This document shows, piece by piece, positions 44,577-54,274 of a DNA stretch of 64,000 bases (position 1 is its first letter; each line of letters begins with the position of its first letter). Made by a program: the position numbers and the translations under genes. Location: assembly GCF_014841565.1 (NCBI RefSeq), contig NZ_JACYUD010000003.1, positions 62,001 to 126,000 on the forward strand, written 5' to 3'. The notes under the pieces are model-generated. The model was not told where the DNA came from. It saw only the letters and a list, made by a program, of their open reading frames with translations, and made no database searches. The DNA comes from Rhizobium sp. CFBP 8762 (GTDB lineage Bacteria; Pseudomonadota; Alphaproteobacteria; Rhizobiales; Rhizobiaceae).

Positions 44577-44819
44577 ATGACCATGAGTGGCGACGACAAT
44601 GCCGTAAACGACGAGCCCTTGAAGCAGCGCAAAAGCAGCGCCGGGGAGACGAAGGCGGCTGTAACGCATGCCGCCGCGATGGCGATCAATGACCAGCAGA
44701 AAACGGAACGGGAAAAGAAGACCGCCCGCTTGAAGGCAATGCGACTGGCGCAGGAAGGCGACAAGGTTGAAGCTGTTGCACCCGTTGAAAAGAAACGCGG
44801 AGCCAAATCGAAGAAATAG
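44577..44819 (+). CDS. Small charged helical protein, 80 aa
   Basis: An 80-residue, highly charged and probably fully helical protein: acidic N terminus (MTMSGDDNAVNDEPLKQRKS), an Ala/Lys/Glu-rich central helix (ETKAAVTHAAAMAINDQQKT, EREKKTARLKAMRLAQEGDK) and a lysine-rich end (KKRGAKSKK). GGGAGAGA sits just before the two nearby ATGs (44577 and 44583), so the second may be the true start. Short proteins of this composition are common in Rhizobiales and have no known role that I can assign; nucleic-acid binding is only a guess from the charge. Confidence 0.65.
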   Translation: MTMSGDDNAVNDEPLKQRKSSAGETKAAVTHAAAMAINDQQKTEREKKTARLKAMRLAQEGDKVEAVAPVEKKRGAKSKK

Positions 44820-45257
44820 TATTTAAAAGGTTAATTTTCTGCTAATACTAATATAAGGTAGTGACAGGGTCGGAAGGTACGGTGTGCTATGACGCAGGTG
44901 TTTACGGTTTCGGCAACAACGGCCGCATACGCTGCAGAAGCCATTCGTCCGTCTGCCCGTGTGCGCGGTGACGGCCCAACCGATGAGGCAACCACGCTTG
45001 CAAAATTGAGCAACAGGGAAAAAGCGCCCGGTTTTCAACTTTTGTCACCACCTGTTAGATGTGCTCCGCACATGGCTTTCTCGTTACTAAAGCGCGATAC
45101 CTATTTGCCCCAAAGAACCCGCAGGGAAGCGCAACGACTTTACGAAGAGTTCGAGTCTTCGATTTAGACAGTTCAGCCGCGCGACAAAAAGCTGTTCCAT
45201 TGCGACATAGGCTCTTGCCAATGCGCGGCTTTCAGGTCTATCTGCTTTTGACTTGTT
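44820..45257. other. Intergenic stretch upstream of the glycine riboswitch
   Basis: 438 bases with no gene that I can support strongly. An open frame at 44889-45167 (92 codons, plus strand) has a weak, distant GGAAGG site and no family resemblance; it may be chance. The promoter of the gcv transcript should lie in the right-hand part of this stretch. Confidence 0.4.
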
Positions 45258-45413
45258 GGGAGAATCCAGTTCGATCTGGTGCCGAAGGAGCAACCGCCCC
45301 GGAAACTCTCAGGCAAAAGGACCAGCAAGCACAGACACACTCTGGAGAGTGATTTTTGGCACCCAAAAATCCGCCGAAGGGATAACAATCTCAGGCACCG
45401 CAGACAGAGGGGG
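45258..45413 (+). promoter_or_regulatory. Tandem glycine riboswitch upstream of gcvT
   Basis: Two glycine-aptamer cores lie in tandem. Aptamer 1 (about 45258-45351) shows GGGAGAATCC, GCCGAAGGAGCAACCGCCC, AACTCTCAGGCAAAAGGACC and the closing CTCTGGAGAG. Aptamer 2 (about 45352-45413) has CCGCCGAAGGGATAACAATC, TCAGGCACCGCAGACAGAGG. These are the conserved J-regions of the gcvT-type glycine riboswitch, which in most bacteria turns on gcv expression when glycine is abundant. Between it and gcvT, GGGCTCAT (45410-45418 region) can pair with ATGAGCCC (45444-45451), a possible expression platform close to the GGAGG of gcvT. Confidence 0.95.
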
Positions 45414-45482
45414 CTCATACGTACCGGCGCGACCGCGCCTGAGAATGAGCCCGTGCGAAAGCACATCTGCCGGAGGTCTGTA

Positions 45483-46628
45483 TTGGCTGAACATCAAACG
45501 CCCGAACAACTCAAGACAACACCGTTGCATGCCCTTCATGTGTCGCTAGAGGCGCGCATGGTTCCTTTTGCTGCCTATGATATGCCGGTTCAGTACCCTA
45601 CCGGGGTGATGAAAGAGCACTTGCACACACGTGCAAGTGCTGGTCTGTTCGATGTTTCCCATATGGGCCAGATTATCGTCAAGCCGCACAGCGGAAACCT
45701 TTCGGATGCCGCGCTTGCTCTGGAAGCCTTGATCCCTGTGGATATTGCGGGCCTTGAACCCGGACGGCAGCGATACGGACTGCTGACAAACGACACCGGC
45801 GGCATTCTGGACGATCTGATGATTGCAAACCGTGGAGACCACCTGTTTCTGGTGGTGAATGCCGGTTGCAAGGATGCCGATTTTCAATATTTGTCCGCCA
45901 ATCTCACCCCAGCCTGTTCCGTTACCATGCTGGATCGCGCACTCGTTGCCTTGCAAGGCCCACGGGCGGAGGCAGTCTTGTCCGAGCTTTGGGCTGACGT
46001 CAGCGCCATGCGGTTTATGGATGTGGTGTCAGCCAGCCTGCACGATGTCGACTGCGTCATATCGCGGTCGGGCTACACTGGCGAAGACGGCTTTGAGATT
46101 TCGATGCCGCTTGAATCTGCGGATATGCTGACCAGGCTTTTGCTGGAACATCCGGATGTGCTGCCTATCGGACTAGGCGCGCGCGATTCGCTGCGTCTGG
46201 AAGCAGGGCTGTGCCTGTACGGCCACGATATCGATGAGACGACGTCACCTGTTGAGGCCAATCTGAAATGGGCGATGCAGAAGGTGCGCCGCAACGGCGG
46301 AGATCGTGCAGGCGGCTTTCCAGGCGCTGACCGTATCCTGACCGAACTCAACAATCAGCCATCCCGTACCCGCGTGGGCTTGAAGCCGGAAGGCAAGGCC
46401 CCTGTGCGCGAAGGCGCACCACTCTACGCAGACGCGAATGGCGAGCAGAAAGTTGGTGTTGTTACATCCGGTGGCTTCGGCCCCAGCGTCGGCCACCCCA
46501 TTGCTATGGGTTATGTCGCCACCGCGCACAGAGCTGATGGTACTCATCTATTTGCAGAGGTTCGCGGCAAATACCTGCCGGTTACCGTAACCGCCTTGCC
46601 CTTTATCACTCCCACCTACAAACGTTGA
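45483..46628 (+). CDS. gcvT: Glycine cleavage system T protein (aminomethyltransferase)
   Basis: A 381-residue tetrahydrofolate-dependent aminomethyltransferase. It releases ammonia from the lipoyl-bound intermediate on GcvH and passes the one-carbon unit to folate. Motifs: [83 protein letters not shown] and [15 protein letters not shown]. No ATG is suitably placed; TTG 45483 has GGAGG six bases upstream and begins the expected N terminus, so I use it. The frame reaches further upstream through the riboswitch but is not coding there. gcvH and gcvP follow in the same operon. Confidence 0.95.
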   Translation: MAEHQTPEQLKTTPLHALHVSLEARMVPFAAYDMPVQYPTGVMKEHLHTRASAGLFDVSHMGQIIVKPHSGNLSDAALALEALIPVDIAGLEPGRQRYGLLTNDTGGILDDLMIANRGDHLFLVVNAGCKDADFQYLSANLTPACSVTMLDRALVALQGPRAEAVLSELWADVSAMRFMDVVSASLHDVDCVISRSGYTGEDGFEISMPLESADMLTRLLLEHPDVLPIGLGARDSLRLEAGLCLYGHDIDETTSPVEANLKWAMQKVRRNGGDRAGGFPGADRILTELNNQPSRTRVGLKPEGKAPVREGAPLYADANGEQKVGVVTSGGFGPSVGHPIAMGYVATAHRADGTHLFAEVRGKYLPVTVTALPFITPTYKR

Positions 46629-46644
46629 TAGGACGTACACGCTC

Positions 46645-47007
46645 ATGCTCAAATTTACCGAAGAACATGAATGGCTGAAGCTTGACGGCGATATTGCCAC
46701 CGTTGGCATCACCGTTCACGCCGCCAACCAACTGGGTGATCTGGTGTTTGTTGAACTGCCGGAAGCTGGCAGCACTTTTTCCAAGGGTGATGGCGCTGCA
46801 ACGGTCGAGTCGGTCAAGGCAGCCTCCGATGTCTATTGTCCACTGGATGGTGAAATTACCGAGGTCAACGACGCCATCGTCGCCGATCCGACGCTGATCA
46901 GCACAGACCCGCAGGGCACAGGCTGGTTTTTCAAATTGAAACTCGCTGATCCCAAGGCTGTCGAAAGCCTGATGGATGAAGCGGCTTACAAGGAGCTTGT
47001 GGCCTGA
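46645..47007 (+). CDS. gcvH: Glycine cleavage system H protein
   Basis: A 120-residue lipoyl carrier protein that shuttles the aminomethyl group between GcvP, GcvT and dihydrolipoamide dehydrogenase. The lipoyl-lysine motif is [20 protein letters not shown], with the Lys near residue 60, and [20 protein letters not shown] is the usual beta-sandwich core. Its stop shares one base with the ATG of gcvP. Start 46645 is 16 bases past gcvT. Confidence 0.98.
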   Translation: MLKFTEEHEWLKLDGDIATVGITVHAANQLGDLVFVELPEAGSTFSKGDGAATVESVKAASDVYCPLDGEITEVNDAIVADPTLISTDPQGTGWFFKLKLADPKAVESLMDEAAYKELVA

Positions 47008-49868
47008 TGACCACGCCGAGCGACTTCGCGTTTACCGATTACGCACCCTATGATTTTGCCAATCGCCGCCATATCGGCCCCTCACCCGATGAGATGGCCG
47101 GAATGCTGGAAACCATTGGTTACGATAGTCTCGATGCGCTGATCAACGACACCGTCCCAGCGTCCATTCGCCAGAAGACACCGTTGCAATGGGGACCCGC
47201 TCTGACGGAGCGCGAAGCACTGGATACGTTGCGCGAAACCGCCAACATGAACCAGCGTCTGGTATCCCTCATCGGTCAGGGCTATTACGGCACCATCACG
47301 CCACCCGTCATTCAGCGCACCATTCTGGAAAACCCCGCCTGGTATACCGCTTACACACCGTATCAGCCGGAAATCAGTCAGGGGCGTCTGGAAGCGTTGC
47401 TGAATTACCAGACGATGATTTGCGATCTGACGGGTCTCGATATCGCCAACGCATCGCTGTTGGACGAAGCAACGGCGGCCGCAGAAGCCATGGCCATGGC
47501 CGAGCGCATCTCAAAATCCAAGGCAACGACCTTCTTTGTGGATGCGCACTGCCATCCCCAAACCATCTCTCTACTGAAAACCCGAGCGGAGCCGCTTGGC
47601 TGGACCATCGTTGTCGGCAACCCCGAGACCGATCTTGCCAATCTGGCCGTGTTCGGCGCCATATTCCAGTATCCGGGCACCTATGGTCATGTCCGGGATT
47701 TGAGCGAGATTATCGCGCAGCTCCACGCGCAGAATGCTTTGGCTGTTATCGCCGCTGATCCGTTGGCTCTTGCTCTTCTGAAATCGCCGGGCGAGATGGA
47801 CGTAGACATAGCCATCGGCAACACACAGCGCTTTGGCGTACCGGTCGGTTATGGCGGGCCGCATGCGGCCTATATGGCCGTGAAGGACGCCCATAAGCGC
47901 TCCATGCCGGGCCGGCTGGTTGGCGTGTCGGTCGATGCGCGCGGAAACCGCGCCTATCGCCTGTCGCTTCAAACCCGCGAGCAGCATATTCGTCGCGAAA
48001 AGGCCACATCCAACATCTGCACGGCACAGGTTCTGCTGGCTGTCATGGCTTCCATGTATGCCGTGTTCCACGGACCAAAGGGCCTCAAGGCCATTGCGCA
48101 GAGCGTCCACCAAAAAACGGTGCGCCTCGCAAAGGGTCTGGAAGCGCTGGGATATTCGGTGGAGCCCGAAACTTTCTTCGATACAATCACCGTTGATGTC
48201 GGTCGCCTGCAGGGTGCCATTCTCAAGGCAGCCGTTGCGGAAGGCATCAACCTGCGCAAGATCGGGGACAACCGCATCGGCATCAGCATGGATGAGCGCA
48301 CGCGCCCCATCCATCTGGAAGCCGTGTGGCGCGCCTTTGGTGGCGATTTCAGCGTCGATGCCTTCACACCGGATTACCGCCTGCCACAGTCCATGCTGCG
48401 CAAAAGCGAGTATCTCACCCACCCGATCTTCCATATGAACCGGGCGGAAAGTGAGATGACGCGCTACATTCGTCGGCTGTCAGACCGCGATCTGGCGCTT
48501 GACAGAGCCATGATCCCGCTCGGATCCTGCACGATGAAACTGAACGCGACAGCCGAAATGCTGCCGATTACCTGGCCTGAATTCAGCGACATTCACCCCT
48601 ATGCGCCAGCCGATCAGGCCAAGGGCTACAAGCATATGATCGATGATCTGTCGCAGAAGCTCTGCGCGATCACTGGTTACGATGCGATATCGATGCAGCC
48701 AAACTCCGGTGCTCAAGGGGAATATGCCGGTCTGTTGACCATTCGAGCCTATCACCTTTCACGCGGTGATACGCATCGGGATGTCTGCCTGATCCCGACT
48801 TCCGCACATGGCACCAACCCGGCCTCTGCCCAGATGGCGGGCATGAAAGTCGTCGTCATCAAGGTAAGCGAGAATGGCGACATCGACATGGATGATTTTC
48901 GCCAGAAGGCGGATCTGCATGCGGCCAATCTCTCCTGCTGCATGATCACCTATCCTTCCACCCACGGCGTGTTTGAGGAGAATGTTCGCGAAGTCTGTGA
49001 GATTGTCCACCAGCATGGTGGGCAGGTCTATCTCGATGGCGCCAATATGAACGCCATGGTGGGACTGTCTCGTCCCGGCGATATTGGCTCGGATGTCAGC
49101 CATTTGAACCTGCACAAGACATTCTGCATCCCGCACGGCGGCGGTGGCCCGGGAATGGGACCCATCGGCGTCAAAGCTCATCTGGCACCATTCCTGCCGA
49201 CCAACCCAGTCACAGGTGAAGAAGGTGCCGTATCGGCTGCGCCGTTCGGATCGGCGTCCATCCTGCCGATTTCCTGGAGCTACTGCCTGATGATGGGCGG
49301 AGAAGGTCTGACGCAGGCAACGAAGGTGGCGATTCTGAACGCCAACTACATCGCAGCCCGTTTGAAGGATGCCTATCCGGTTCTGTATGCCTCGGCAAAG
49401 GGACGGGTCGCGCACGAATGCATCATCGATACCCGCCCGCTCGTGGAGCTTGCCGGTGTGACAGTCGATGACGTGGCCAAGCGTCTGATCGACTGCGGTT
49501 TCCACGCTCCGACGATGAGTTGGCCGGTTGCTGGTACGCTAATGATCGAGCCGACTGAATCGGAAACCCGAGCCGAAATCGACCGGTTCTGCGAAGCGAT
49601 GCTTGCGATCCGTGAGGAAGCACGGGATATTGAAGAGGGACGCATGGACCCGGCGAACAACCCGCTCAAAAATGCTCCCCATACTGTGGAGGATCTTGTC
49701 GGAGAGTGGGACCGCCCGTATTCACGTGAACAGGCCTGCTATCCGCCGGGCGCATTCCGCGTGGACAAGTACTGGTCTCCGGTCAACCGTGTCGACAATG
49801 TCTATGGAGACCGCAACCTCGTGTGCTCGTGCCCTCCGGTGGAGGAGTATGCGCAGGCTGCGGAATAA
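47007..49868 (+). CDS. gcvP: Glycine dehydrogenase (decarboxylating), P protein
   Basis: A 953-residue PLP enzyme that decarboxylates glycine and transfers the aminomethyl group to lipoylated GcvH. It is the long, single-chain form in which the inactive and active halves are fused. N-terminal [20 protein letters not shown] and [20 protein letters not shown], the mid-protein [20 protein letters not shown], and the PLP-lysine motif [20 protein letters not shown] are present. The end [20 protein letters not shown] is typical. A strong terminator follows directly, closing the gcv operon. Confidence 0.98.
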   Translation: MTTPSDFAFTDYAPYDFANRRHIGPSPDEMAGMLETIGYDSLDALINDTVPASIRQKTPLQWGPALTEREALDTLRETANMNQRLVSLIGQGYYGTITPPVIQRTILENPAWYTAYTPYQPEISQGRLEALLNYQTMICDLTGLDIANASLLDEATAAAEAMAMAERISKSKATTFFVDAHCHPQTISLLKTRAEPLGWTIVVGNPETDLANLAVFGAIFQYPGTYGHVRDLSEIIAQLHAQNALAVIAADPLALALLKSPGEMDVDIAIGNTQRFGVPVGYGGPHAAYMAVKDAHKRSMPGRLVGVSVDARGNRAYRLSLQTREQHIRREKATSNICTAQVLLAVMASMYAVFHGPKGLKAIAQSVHQKTVRLAKGLEALGYSVEPETFFDTITVDVGRLQGAILKAAVAEGINLRKIGDNRIGISMDERTRPIHLEAVWRAFGGDFSVDAFTPDYRLPQSMLRKSEYLTHPIFHMNRAESEMTRYIRRLSDRDLALDRAMIPLGSCTMKLNATAEMLPITWPEFSDIHPYAPADQAKGYKHMIDDLSQKLCAITGYDAISMQPNSGAQGEYAGLLTIRAYHLSRGDTHRDVCLIPTSAHGTNPASAQMAGMKVVVIKVSENGDIDMDDFRQKADLHAANLSCCMITYPSTHGVFEENVREVCEIVHQHGGQVYLDGANMNAMVGLSRPGDIGSDVSHLNLHKTFCIPHGGGGPGMGPIGVKAHLAPFLPTNPVTGEEGAVSAAPFGSASILPISWSYCLMMGGEGLTQATKVAILNANYIAARLKDAYPVLYASAKGRVAHECIIDTRPLVELAGVTVDDVAKRLIDCGFHAPTMSWPVAGTLMIEPTESETRAEIDRFCEAMLAIREEARDIEEGRMDPANNPLKNAPHTVEDLVGEWDRPYSREQACYPPGAFRVDKYWSPVNRVDNVYGDRNLVCSCPPVEEYAQAAE

Positions 49869-49872
49869 ACAG

Positions 49873-49900
49873 AAATGGCTCCGGAAACGGAGCCATTTTT
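49873..49900 (+). terminator. Rho-independent terminator of the gcv operon
   Basis: A perfect 11-bp stem (AAATGGCTCCG at 49873-49883 with CGGAGCCATTT at 49888-49898) with a GAAA loop is followed by a T-run. It lies 4 bases past the gcvP stop. Confidence 0.95.
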
Positions 49901-49922
49901 ATATTGATGATGAGAAAGGGGT

Positions 49923-49974
49923 TAGAGCACTGTCCGGGCGCGAAAGTAGCCCCACTTTCACTGGAAATGCTCTA
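49923..49974. repeat. Palindromic repeat, copy A (half element)
   Basis: A 52-bp element bounded by TAGAGCA and TGCTCTA. It matches the right half of copies B and C (GTCCGG...ACTTTCACTGGAAATGCTCTA pattern). Its central stem is GCGAAAGT with ACTTTCAC. On the minus strand the first three bases (49974-49972) are the TAG stop codon of sufA. Confidence 0.85.
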
Positions 49975-50364
49975 GCTGACGCGAACGACCGCATCGCCCT
50001 TGGCGGCAAGTGCCGCCAGATCGGCAGGCTTCAGTTCAACCGACTCACCGCAGCCGCAGGCCGATGTCTGATTCGGATTGTGGAATGTAAAACCGGACCG
50101 CAAGGTGGTGATTTCGAAGTCCATTTGTGTACCCAACAGGTACAGGACGGCTTCCGGCGCGACCCAGACCTTCGCGCCATTGCGTTCGATCAGATCGCCT
50201 TTTGTCGCGGCATCGGTTACCAGATCAATGGCATATTCCATCCCGGCGCAGCCACCTTTTTTGATGCCGACGCGAATACCGAGCGCGTCCGCGCCAGAAT
50301 TGGCAACGATGGCGTTGACACGATCTGCCGCCGCATCCGTCAGTGTCATGACTGCAAAAGCCAT
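49972..50364 (-). CDS. sufA: A-type Fe-S cluster carrier (SufA/HesB family)
   Basis: A 130-residue HesB/IscA-family protein that receives Fe-S clusters from the SufBCD scaffold and delivers them to target proteins. The three conserved cysteines are seen in IKKGGCAGMEYAIDL and NQTSACGCGESVEL. ATG 50364 with GGGAG about nine bases upstream is preferred over a frame starting at 50394. It is the last suf gene, 156 bases after sufT; that gap contains repeat copy B. Its TAG is embedded in repeat copy A. Confidence 0.93.
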   Translation of the reverse strand: MAFAVMTLTDAAADRVNAIVANSGADALGIRVGIKKGGCAGMEYAIDLVTDAATKGDLIERNGAKVWVAPEAVLYLLGTQMDFEITTLRSGFTFHNPNQTSACGCGESVELKPADLAALAAKGDAVVRVS

Positions 50365-50418
50365 AAATTCAATCTCCCTAACAACCGGGTTCAAGGCCCG
50401 GTGCTTAAGTCATCTTAC

Positions 50419-50523
50419 TAGAGCATTTCCGGTGAACACGGGTTCACCGGAAATGCTCTGGATTCTTTACTTTTCGCATTATCCGGACGTGAAAACGACT
50501 CTGTTTTCACTGGAAACGCTCTA
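50419..50523. repeat. Palindromic repeat, copy B (full 105-bp element)
   Basis: A 105-bp element in the sufT-sufA gap. The left half is a perfect 18-bp inverted repeat (AGAGCATTTCCGGTGAAC at 50420-50437 with its complement at 50442-50459, 4-base loop). The right half carries GTGAAAAC/GTTTTCAC around a 6-base loop and ends in GCTCTA. The minus-strand TAG of sufT (50523-50521) is the terminal TAG of the element. It differs from copy C at about 16 of 105 positions. Confidence 0.9.
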
Positions 50524-50904
50524 GTACCAGCCGACAGCGACCTGGGCTTCTTCCGACATCCGGTCCGGTGTCCACGGCGGATCGAATGTCATACTGACTT
50601 CAACGCCTGAAACACCTTCAACGGCGCCCACGGCATTTTCTACCCAGCCCGGCATTTCGCCCGCAACCGGACAGCCGGGAGCAGTCAGCGTCATGGCAAT
50701 TTTCACAATTCGATCCTCTTCGATATCGATTTTGTAAATCAAACCGAGCTCAAAAATATCCGCCGGGATTTCAGGATCATAGACCGTCTTCAGCGCCGAG
50801 ATGATATCGTCGCTCAACCGTGCCAGTTCCTCTGGCGGAATGTTGGATTCCACCAGCCCATCGCGGGCGTCGAATGTGTCAATATCGTTGTCGTCGAGGC
50901 TCAT
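50521..50904 (-). CDS. sufT: SufT-type MIP18/DUF59 protein of Fe-S assembly
   Basis: A 127-residue DUF59 (MIP18-like) protein, found in suf operons and implicated in Fe-S cluster maturation under high demand. The core is IISALKTVYDPEIPADIFELGL followed by MTLTAPGCPVAGEMPGWV, with the family Cys, and VSMTFDPPWTPDRMSEEA. Two adjacent ATGs exist; I prefer 50904 because AAAGGAGG is five bases upstream of it and only two from 50907. It follows sufS by 12 bases. Its stop codon lies in repeat copy B. Confidence 0.92.
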   Translation of the reverse strand: MSLDDNDIDTFDARDGLVESNIPPEELARLSDDIISALKTVYDPEIPADIFELGLIYKIDIEEDRIVKIAMTLTAPGCPVAGEMPGWVENAVGAVEGVSGVEVSMTFDPPWTPDRMSEEAQVAVGWY

Positions 50905-50916
50905 CATGGCCTCCTT

Positions 50917-52158
50917 TCAGGCAAAAAATGTGCGCGCGTAATCCAGCGCGTCAGCCAGTTTATCAATTTCCGCTCTGGTATTATAGAGCCCAAATGACGC
51001 CCGGCATGTGGAGGTTACACCAAATCGTTTCAAGAGCGGCTGCGCGCAATGTGTTCCGGCACGCACGGCCACACCAGCGCGATCTATCACCATGGAAATG
51101 TCATGCGCATGAACACCTTCAATCTCGAAGGAGAAGATTGCGCCTTTTCCCGGCGCATTGCCAAAAATTCTGAGTGCGTTGATGGCGGATAGCCGCTCGT
51201 GCGCGTAACGCGTCAGGTCCAGTTCGTGCGCGGCGATTGCCGTGCGCCCAATTCCGTCCATGTAGTCCAGTGCCGCACCAAGCCCAATCGCCTGCACAAT
51301 CGGCGGTGTACCGGCCTCGAACCGATGCGGCGGGTCATTGTACGTGACCGCATCCTCGGACACGTCAATGATCATTTCACCGCCCCCCATGAAGGGACGC
51401 ATCTGCTTGAGGCGATCCTTCTTGCCGTAAAGCACGCCAATACCGGATGGACCATACAGTTTGTGGCCTGTCATCACATACCAGTCGCAGTCGAGATCCT
51501 GCACATCCACCGGCATATGGACCGCCGCCTGGCTGCCATCCACCAGCACCGGGATGCCGCGCTCATGGGCGATTCGGCAAATCTCCTTGATCGGCACAAC
51601 CGTGCCCAAGGCATTGGACATATGGGTTATGGCCACCAGCTTTGTGCGGTCCGTCAAGCTTTTGGTGAAGTCTTCAATGTGGAACGCACCATCGTCATCT
51701 ACCGGAACCCAGACAAGCTTGGCACCCTGACGTTCGCGAATAAAATGCCAAGGAATAATGTTGGAATGGTGCTCCATGATTGAGAGGACAATCTCATCGT
51801 CACTGCCGATGTTGGGCATGCCGTATCCGTAAGCCACCGTATTGATGGCCTCGGTTGAAGACTTCGTAAAGATGATTTCATCCACACTTCCGGCATTCAA
51901 AAAATGCCGGACCTTTTCACGCGCAGCTTCATAGGCATCCGTTGCAGCATTTGACAGGAAATGCAGGCCGCGATGCACATTGGCATACTCGTTGGAATAG
52001 GCATGGGTAACTGCGTCGATAACGGCCTGCGGCTTCTGCGCCGAAGCGCCGTTATCGAGGTAGACGAGAGGCTTCCCATGCACCGTACGGGACAAAATTG
52101 GAAAATCCCGGCGTATCGCGTCCACGTCGTAGAAGCCGGTCGGCGCGAGATGATCCAT
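50917..52158 (-). CDS. sufS: Cysteine desulfurase SufS
   Basis: A 413-residue PLP-dependent group II cysteine desulfurase that takes sulfur from cysteine for cluster assembly. Motifs: DFPILSRTVHGKPLVYLDNG, IMEHHSNIIPWHFIRERQ, VDGSQAAVHMPVDVQDLD, the PLP-lysine in YVMTGHKLYGPSGIGVLYG, and the active-site Cys in VRAGTHCAQPLLKRFG. ATG 52158 with GGAGGG upstream is preferred to a TTG at 52173. It is the second cysteine desulfurase of the operon; the first is at 55900-57066. Confidence 0.95.
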   Translation of the reverse strand: MDHLAPTGFYDVDAIRRDFPILSRTVHGKPLVYLDNGASAQKPQAVIDAVTHAYSNEYANVHRGLHFLSNAATDAYEAAREKVRHFLNAGSVDEIIFTKSSTEAINTVAYGYGMPNIGSDDEIVLSIMEHHSNIIPWHFIRERQGAKLVWVPVDDDGAFHIEDFTKSLTDRTKLVAITHMSNALGTVVPIKEICRIAHERGIPVLVDGSQAAVHMPVDVQDLDCDWYVMTGHKLYGPSGIGVLYGKKDRLKQMRPFMGGGEMIIDVSEDAVTYNDPPHRFEAGTPPIVQAIGLGAALDYMDGIGRTAIAAHELDLTRYAHERLSAINALRIFGNAPGKGAIFSFEIEGVHAHDISMVIDRAGVAVRAGTHCAQPLLKRFGVTSTCRASFGLYNTRAEIDKLADALDYARTFFA

Positions 52159-52173
52159 GAGAATGCCCTCCAA

Positions 52174-53457
52174 TCAGGCGTGCTTATCGAGCCATGCCGA
52201 AATAACGTCTTCCAACGCTTCCACCAATTGCTCGTCGTCCAGTTCTTCAACAATTTCTGCAACGAAAGCGTTGATCAGCAATCCACGGGCTTTGTTCTCG
52301 GGAATGCCGCGTGCCATGAGGTAATAAAGATGCGTGGCATTGATATCGATGACGGTCGCGCCGTGACCACACTGAACGTCGTCAGCAAAGATTTCCAGTT
52401 CCGGTTTGGCTGAAAAGTCTGCGTCATCCGACATCAACAATGTGTTGCAAGCCATGCGCGCATCAGTCTTCTGCGCATCCGGTGCCACCCGAATCTGACC
52501 CTGAAACACGCCACGGGCGCGGTCGAAGATCACATTACGGATTATCTCTGTTGACGTGGTGTTGGGCACGTCGTGGCCGAGCGTAAACGTCACATCCGTA
52601 TGCGTATCACCACCTAGAAGGTTGATGCCGCGCATCTGGAAATCCGACCCCTCACCCACGGTTACGCCGTGCACTTCCTGGCGAACCAGCTTGCCACCGG
52701 TGTTGATCACATAGAGCGTGAGCTTTGCATTGGCACCGAGCTTGAAGTTCATCTGCGCCAGATGCGTATCGACCGGTCCCTGCGCTTGAAAGATGATCCA
52801 GAGGATGTCTGCGCCATCACCAACGACCACATCACTGACAGATGATACGAGGCTGGCATCATCACTCAGCGAACTGTGCCGCTCGATGACCGTACCCTTG
52901 GTCTGCGCACCGAACGACACAGCAAAGCGCATATGGCTCTGTCCAGCAGACTGGGACAGTTGCAGTTCCAACGGCCGCTCGAGGGTCGTACCATCGGCGA
53001 TGTCAATGACCAGACCGTCCCGCACAAAGCTCGTATTGATCCGGCCAATGGCGTCGTCGCTGCCACGCGGCTCAATGTGGGCGTGATCGTCAGACATAAG
53101 ACGATCGCGGAACGAACCAATGGTCACGCCGTCGATGGACGTTTTCACATCCGGCTTGCCGTTCAGCACAGGCAAAACGAAAGCATTGGATACCAAACCC
53201 GGACGCTGCTCGATAAACGGAGCGTTCGTGTCGGCTGGAATGGCGCGCAACAGGGCGCGCAAGTCCGTATAGTGCCAGGATTCAACCCGGCGCGTTGGCA
53301 AGCCTTCAGTCTTAATGCCGTCCAGCGCATTGTCGCGGGCGACCAGCACCATGCCATCGCCGGGCAGCTCGCCGACCTGACGCGTAAAGGCGTCGACCAG
53401 CGCTGTTTCCGCAGCGGTCAGCTTGATCGGCGTTAGAATGGGTGTAGCGATGTTCAC
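52174..53457 (-). CDS. sufD: SufD, Fe-S cluster scaffold subunit
   Basis: A 427-residue SufB/SufD-family protein that joins SufB and SufC in the scaffold complex. The late core is AQKTDARMACNTLLMSDDAD followed by AKPELEIFADDVQCGHGATV, the family's most conserved part, and YLMARGIPENKARGLLINAF. The start is GTG 53457, because AAGGAGG is eight bases upstream; the frame is open earlier but without a ribosome site. It starts 14 bases after the sufC stop. Confidence 0.95.
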   Translation of the reverse strand: MNIATPILTPIKLTAAETALVDAFTRQVGELPGDGMVLVARDNALDGIKTEGLPTRRVESWHYTDLRALLRAIPADTNAPFIEQRPGLVSNAFVLPVLNGKPDVKTSIDGVTIGSFRDRLMSDDHAHIEPRGSDDAIGRINTSFVRDGLVIDIADGTTLERPLELQLSQSAGQSHMRFAVSFGAQTKGTVIERHSSLSDDASLVSSVSDVVVGDGADILWIIFQAQGPVDTHLAQMNFKLGANAKLTLYVINTGGKLVRQEVHGVTVGEGSDFQMRGINLLGGDTHTDVTFTLGHDVPNTTSTEIIRNVIFDRARGVFQGQIRVAPDAQKTDARMACNTLLMSDDADFSAKPELEIFADDVQCGHGATVIDINATHLYYLMARGIPENKARGLLINAFVAEIVEELDDEQLVEALEDVISAWLDKHA

Positions 53458-53471
53458 GAGCGACACCTCCT

Positions 53472-54227
53472 TCAAGCAGCCGCGCCGATAATATCAGCGT
53501 AACCGTTTGCTTCCAGTTCCATGGCCAAGGTCTTGTCACCGGTCTTGATGACCTGACCTTTATAGAGCACGTGAACCGTATCCGGTACGATATGCTCCAG
53601 CAGGCGCTGATAGTGAGTTATGACGAGGAACGCACGATCCGGCGAGCGCAGCGCATTTACGCCATCGGACACGATCTTCAGCGCGTCGATATCGAGACCG
53701 GAGTCGGTCTCGTCAAGCACGCAAAGCTTCGGCTCCAGCAGACCCATCTGCAGAATTTCCGCACGCTTCTTCTCGCCGCCGGAAAAGCCGACATTGAGGG
53801 GGCGACGCAGCATTTCGGGCGCAATCCTGAGGTCGGCGGCAGCCTCTTTCACGCGGCGCATGAATTCCGGTGTCGTCAGTTCGTCTTCACCGCGATACTT
53901 GCGCTGCTCATTCATCGCGACCTTCAAGAATTGCATGGTCGCAACGCCGGGAATTTCCACCGGGTACTGAAACGCCAGAAAAATGCCGCTGGCAGCACGT
54001 TCTGAGGCATCCATTTCGAGAATGCTCTCCCCGTTATACAGAATGTCACCCTCGGTGACCTCATAGTCTTCGCGGCCAGACAGAATGTAGGACAATGTGG
54101 ACTTGCCGGAACCGTTGGGGCCCATAATGGCGGCAACTTCGCCCGCTTTCACGGTGAGATTGAGGCCTCGGATGATCTCCGTGTCGGTATCGGCGATCTT
54201 GGCGTGCAGGTTTCTGATTTCAAGCAT
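53472..54227 (-). CDS. sufC: SufC, ATPase of the Fe-S scaffold
   Basis: A 251-residue ABC-type ATPase that is cytoplasmic and drives conformational change in SufBC2D rather than transport. Walker A is GPNGSGKSTLSYILSG, the signature is VGFSGGEKKRAEILQMGLLE, Walker B is KLCVLDETDSGLDIDALK, and VITHYQRLLEHIVPDTVHVL follows. ATG 54227 has AGAG upstream. It lies between sufB and sufD as expected. Confidence 0.97.
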   Translation of the reverse strand: MLEIRNLHAKIADTDTEIIRGLNLTVKAGEVAAIMGPNGSGKSTLSYILSGREDYEVTEGDILYNGESILEMDASERAASGIFLAFQYPVEIPGVATMQFLKVAMNEQRKYRGEDELTTPEFMRRVKEAAADLRIAPEMLRRPLNVGFSGGEKKRAEILQMGLLEPKLCVLDETDSGLDIDALKIVSDGVNALRSPDRAFLVITHYQRLLEHIVPDTVHVLYKGQVIKTGDKTLAMELEANGYADIIGAAA

Positions 54228-54274
54228 AGTGTATCTCTTCACATAATAACAGGATCAACAGGAGGTGGTTGGCG

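Noticed and set aside
44889-45167. 92-codon frame upstream of the glycine riboswitch
   Set aside because: The possible ribosome site is too distant and there is no family resemblance; kept only as a remark in the intergenic entry.
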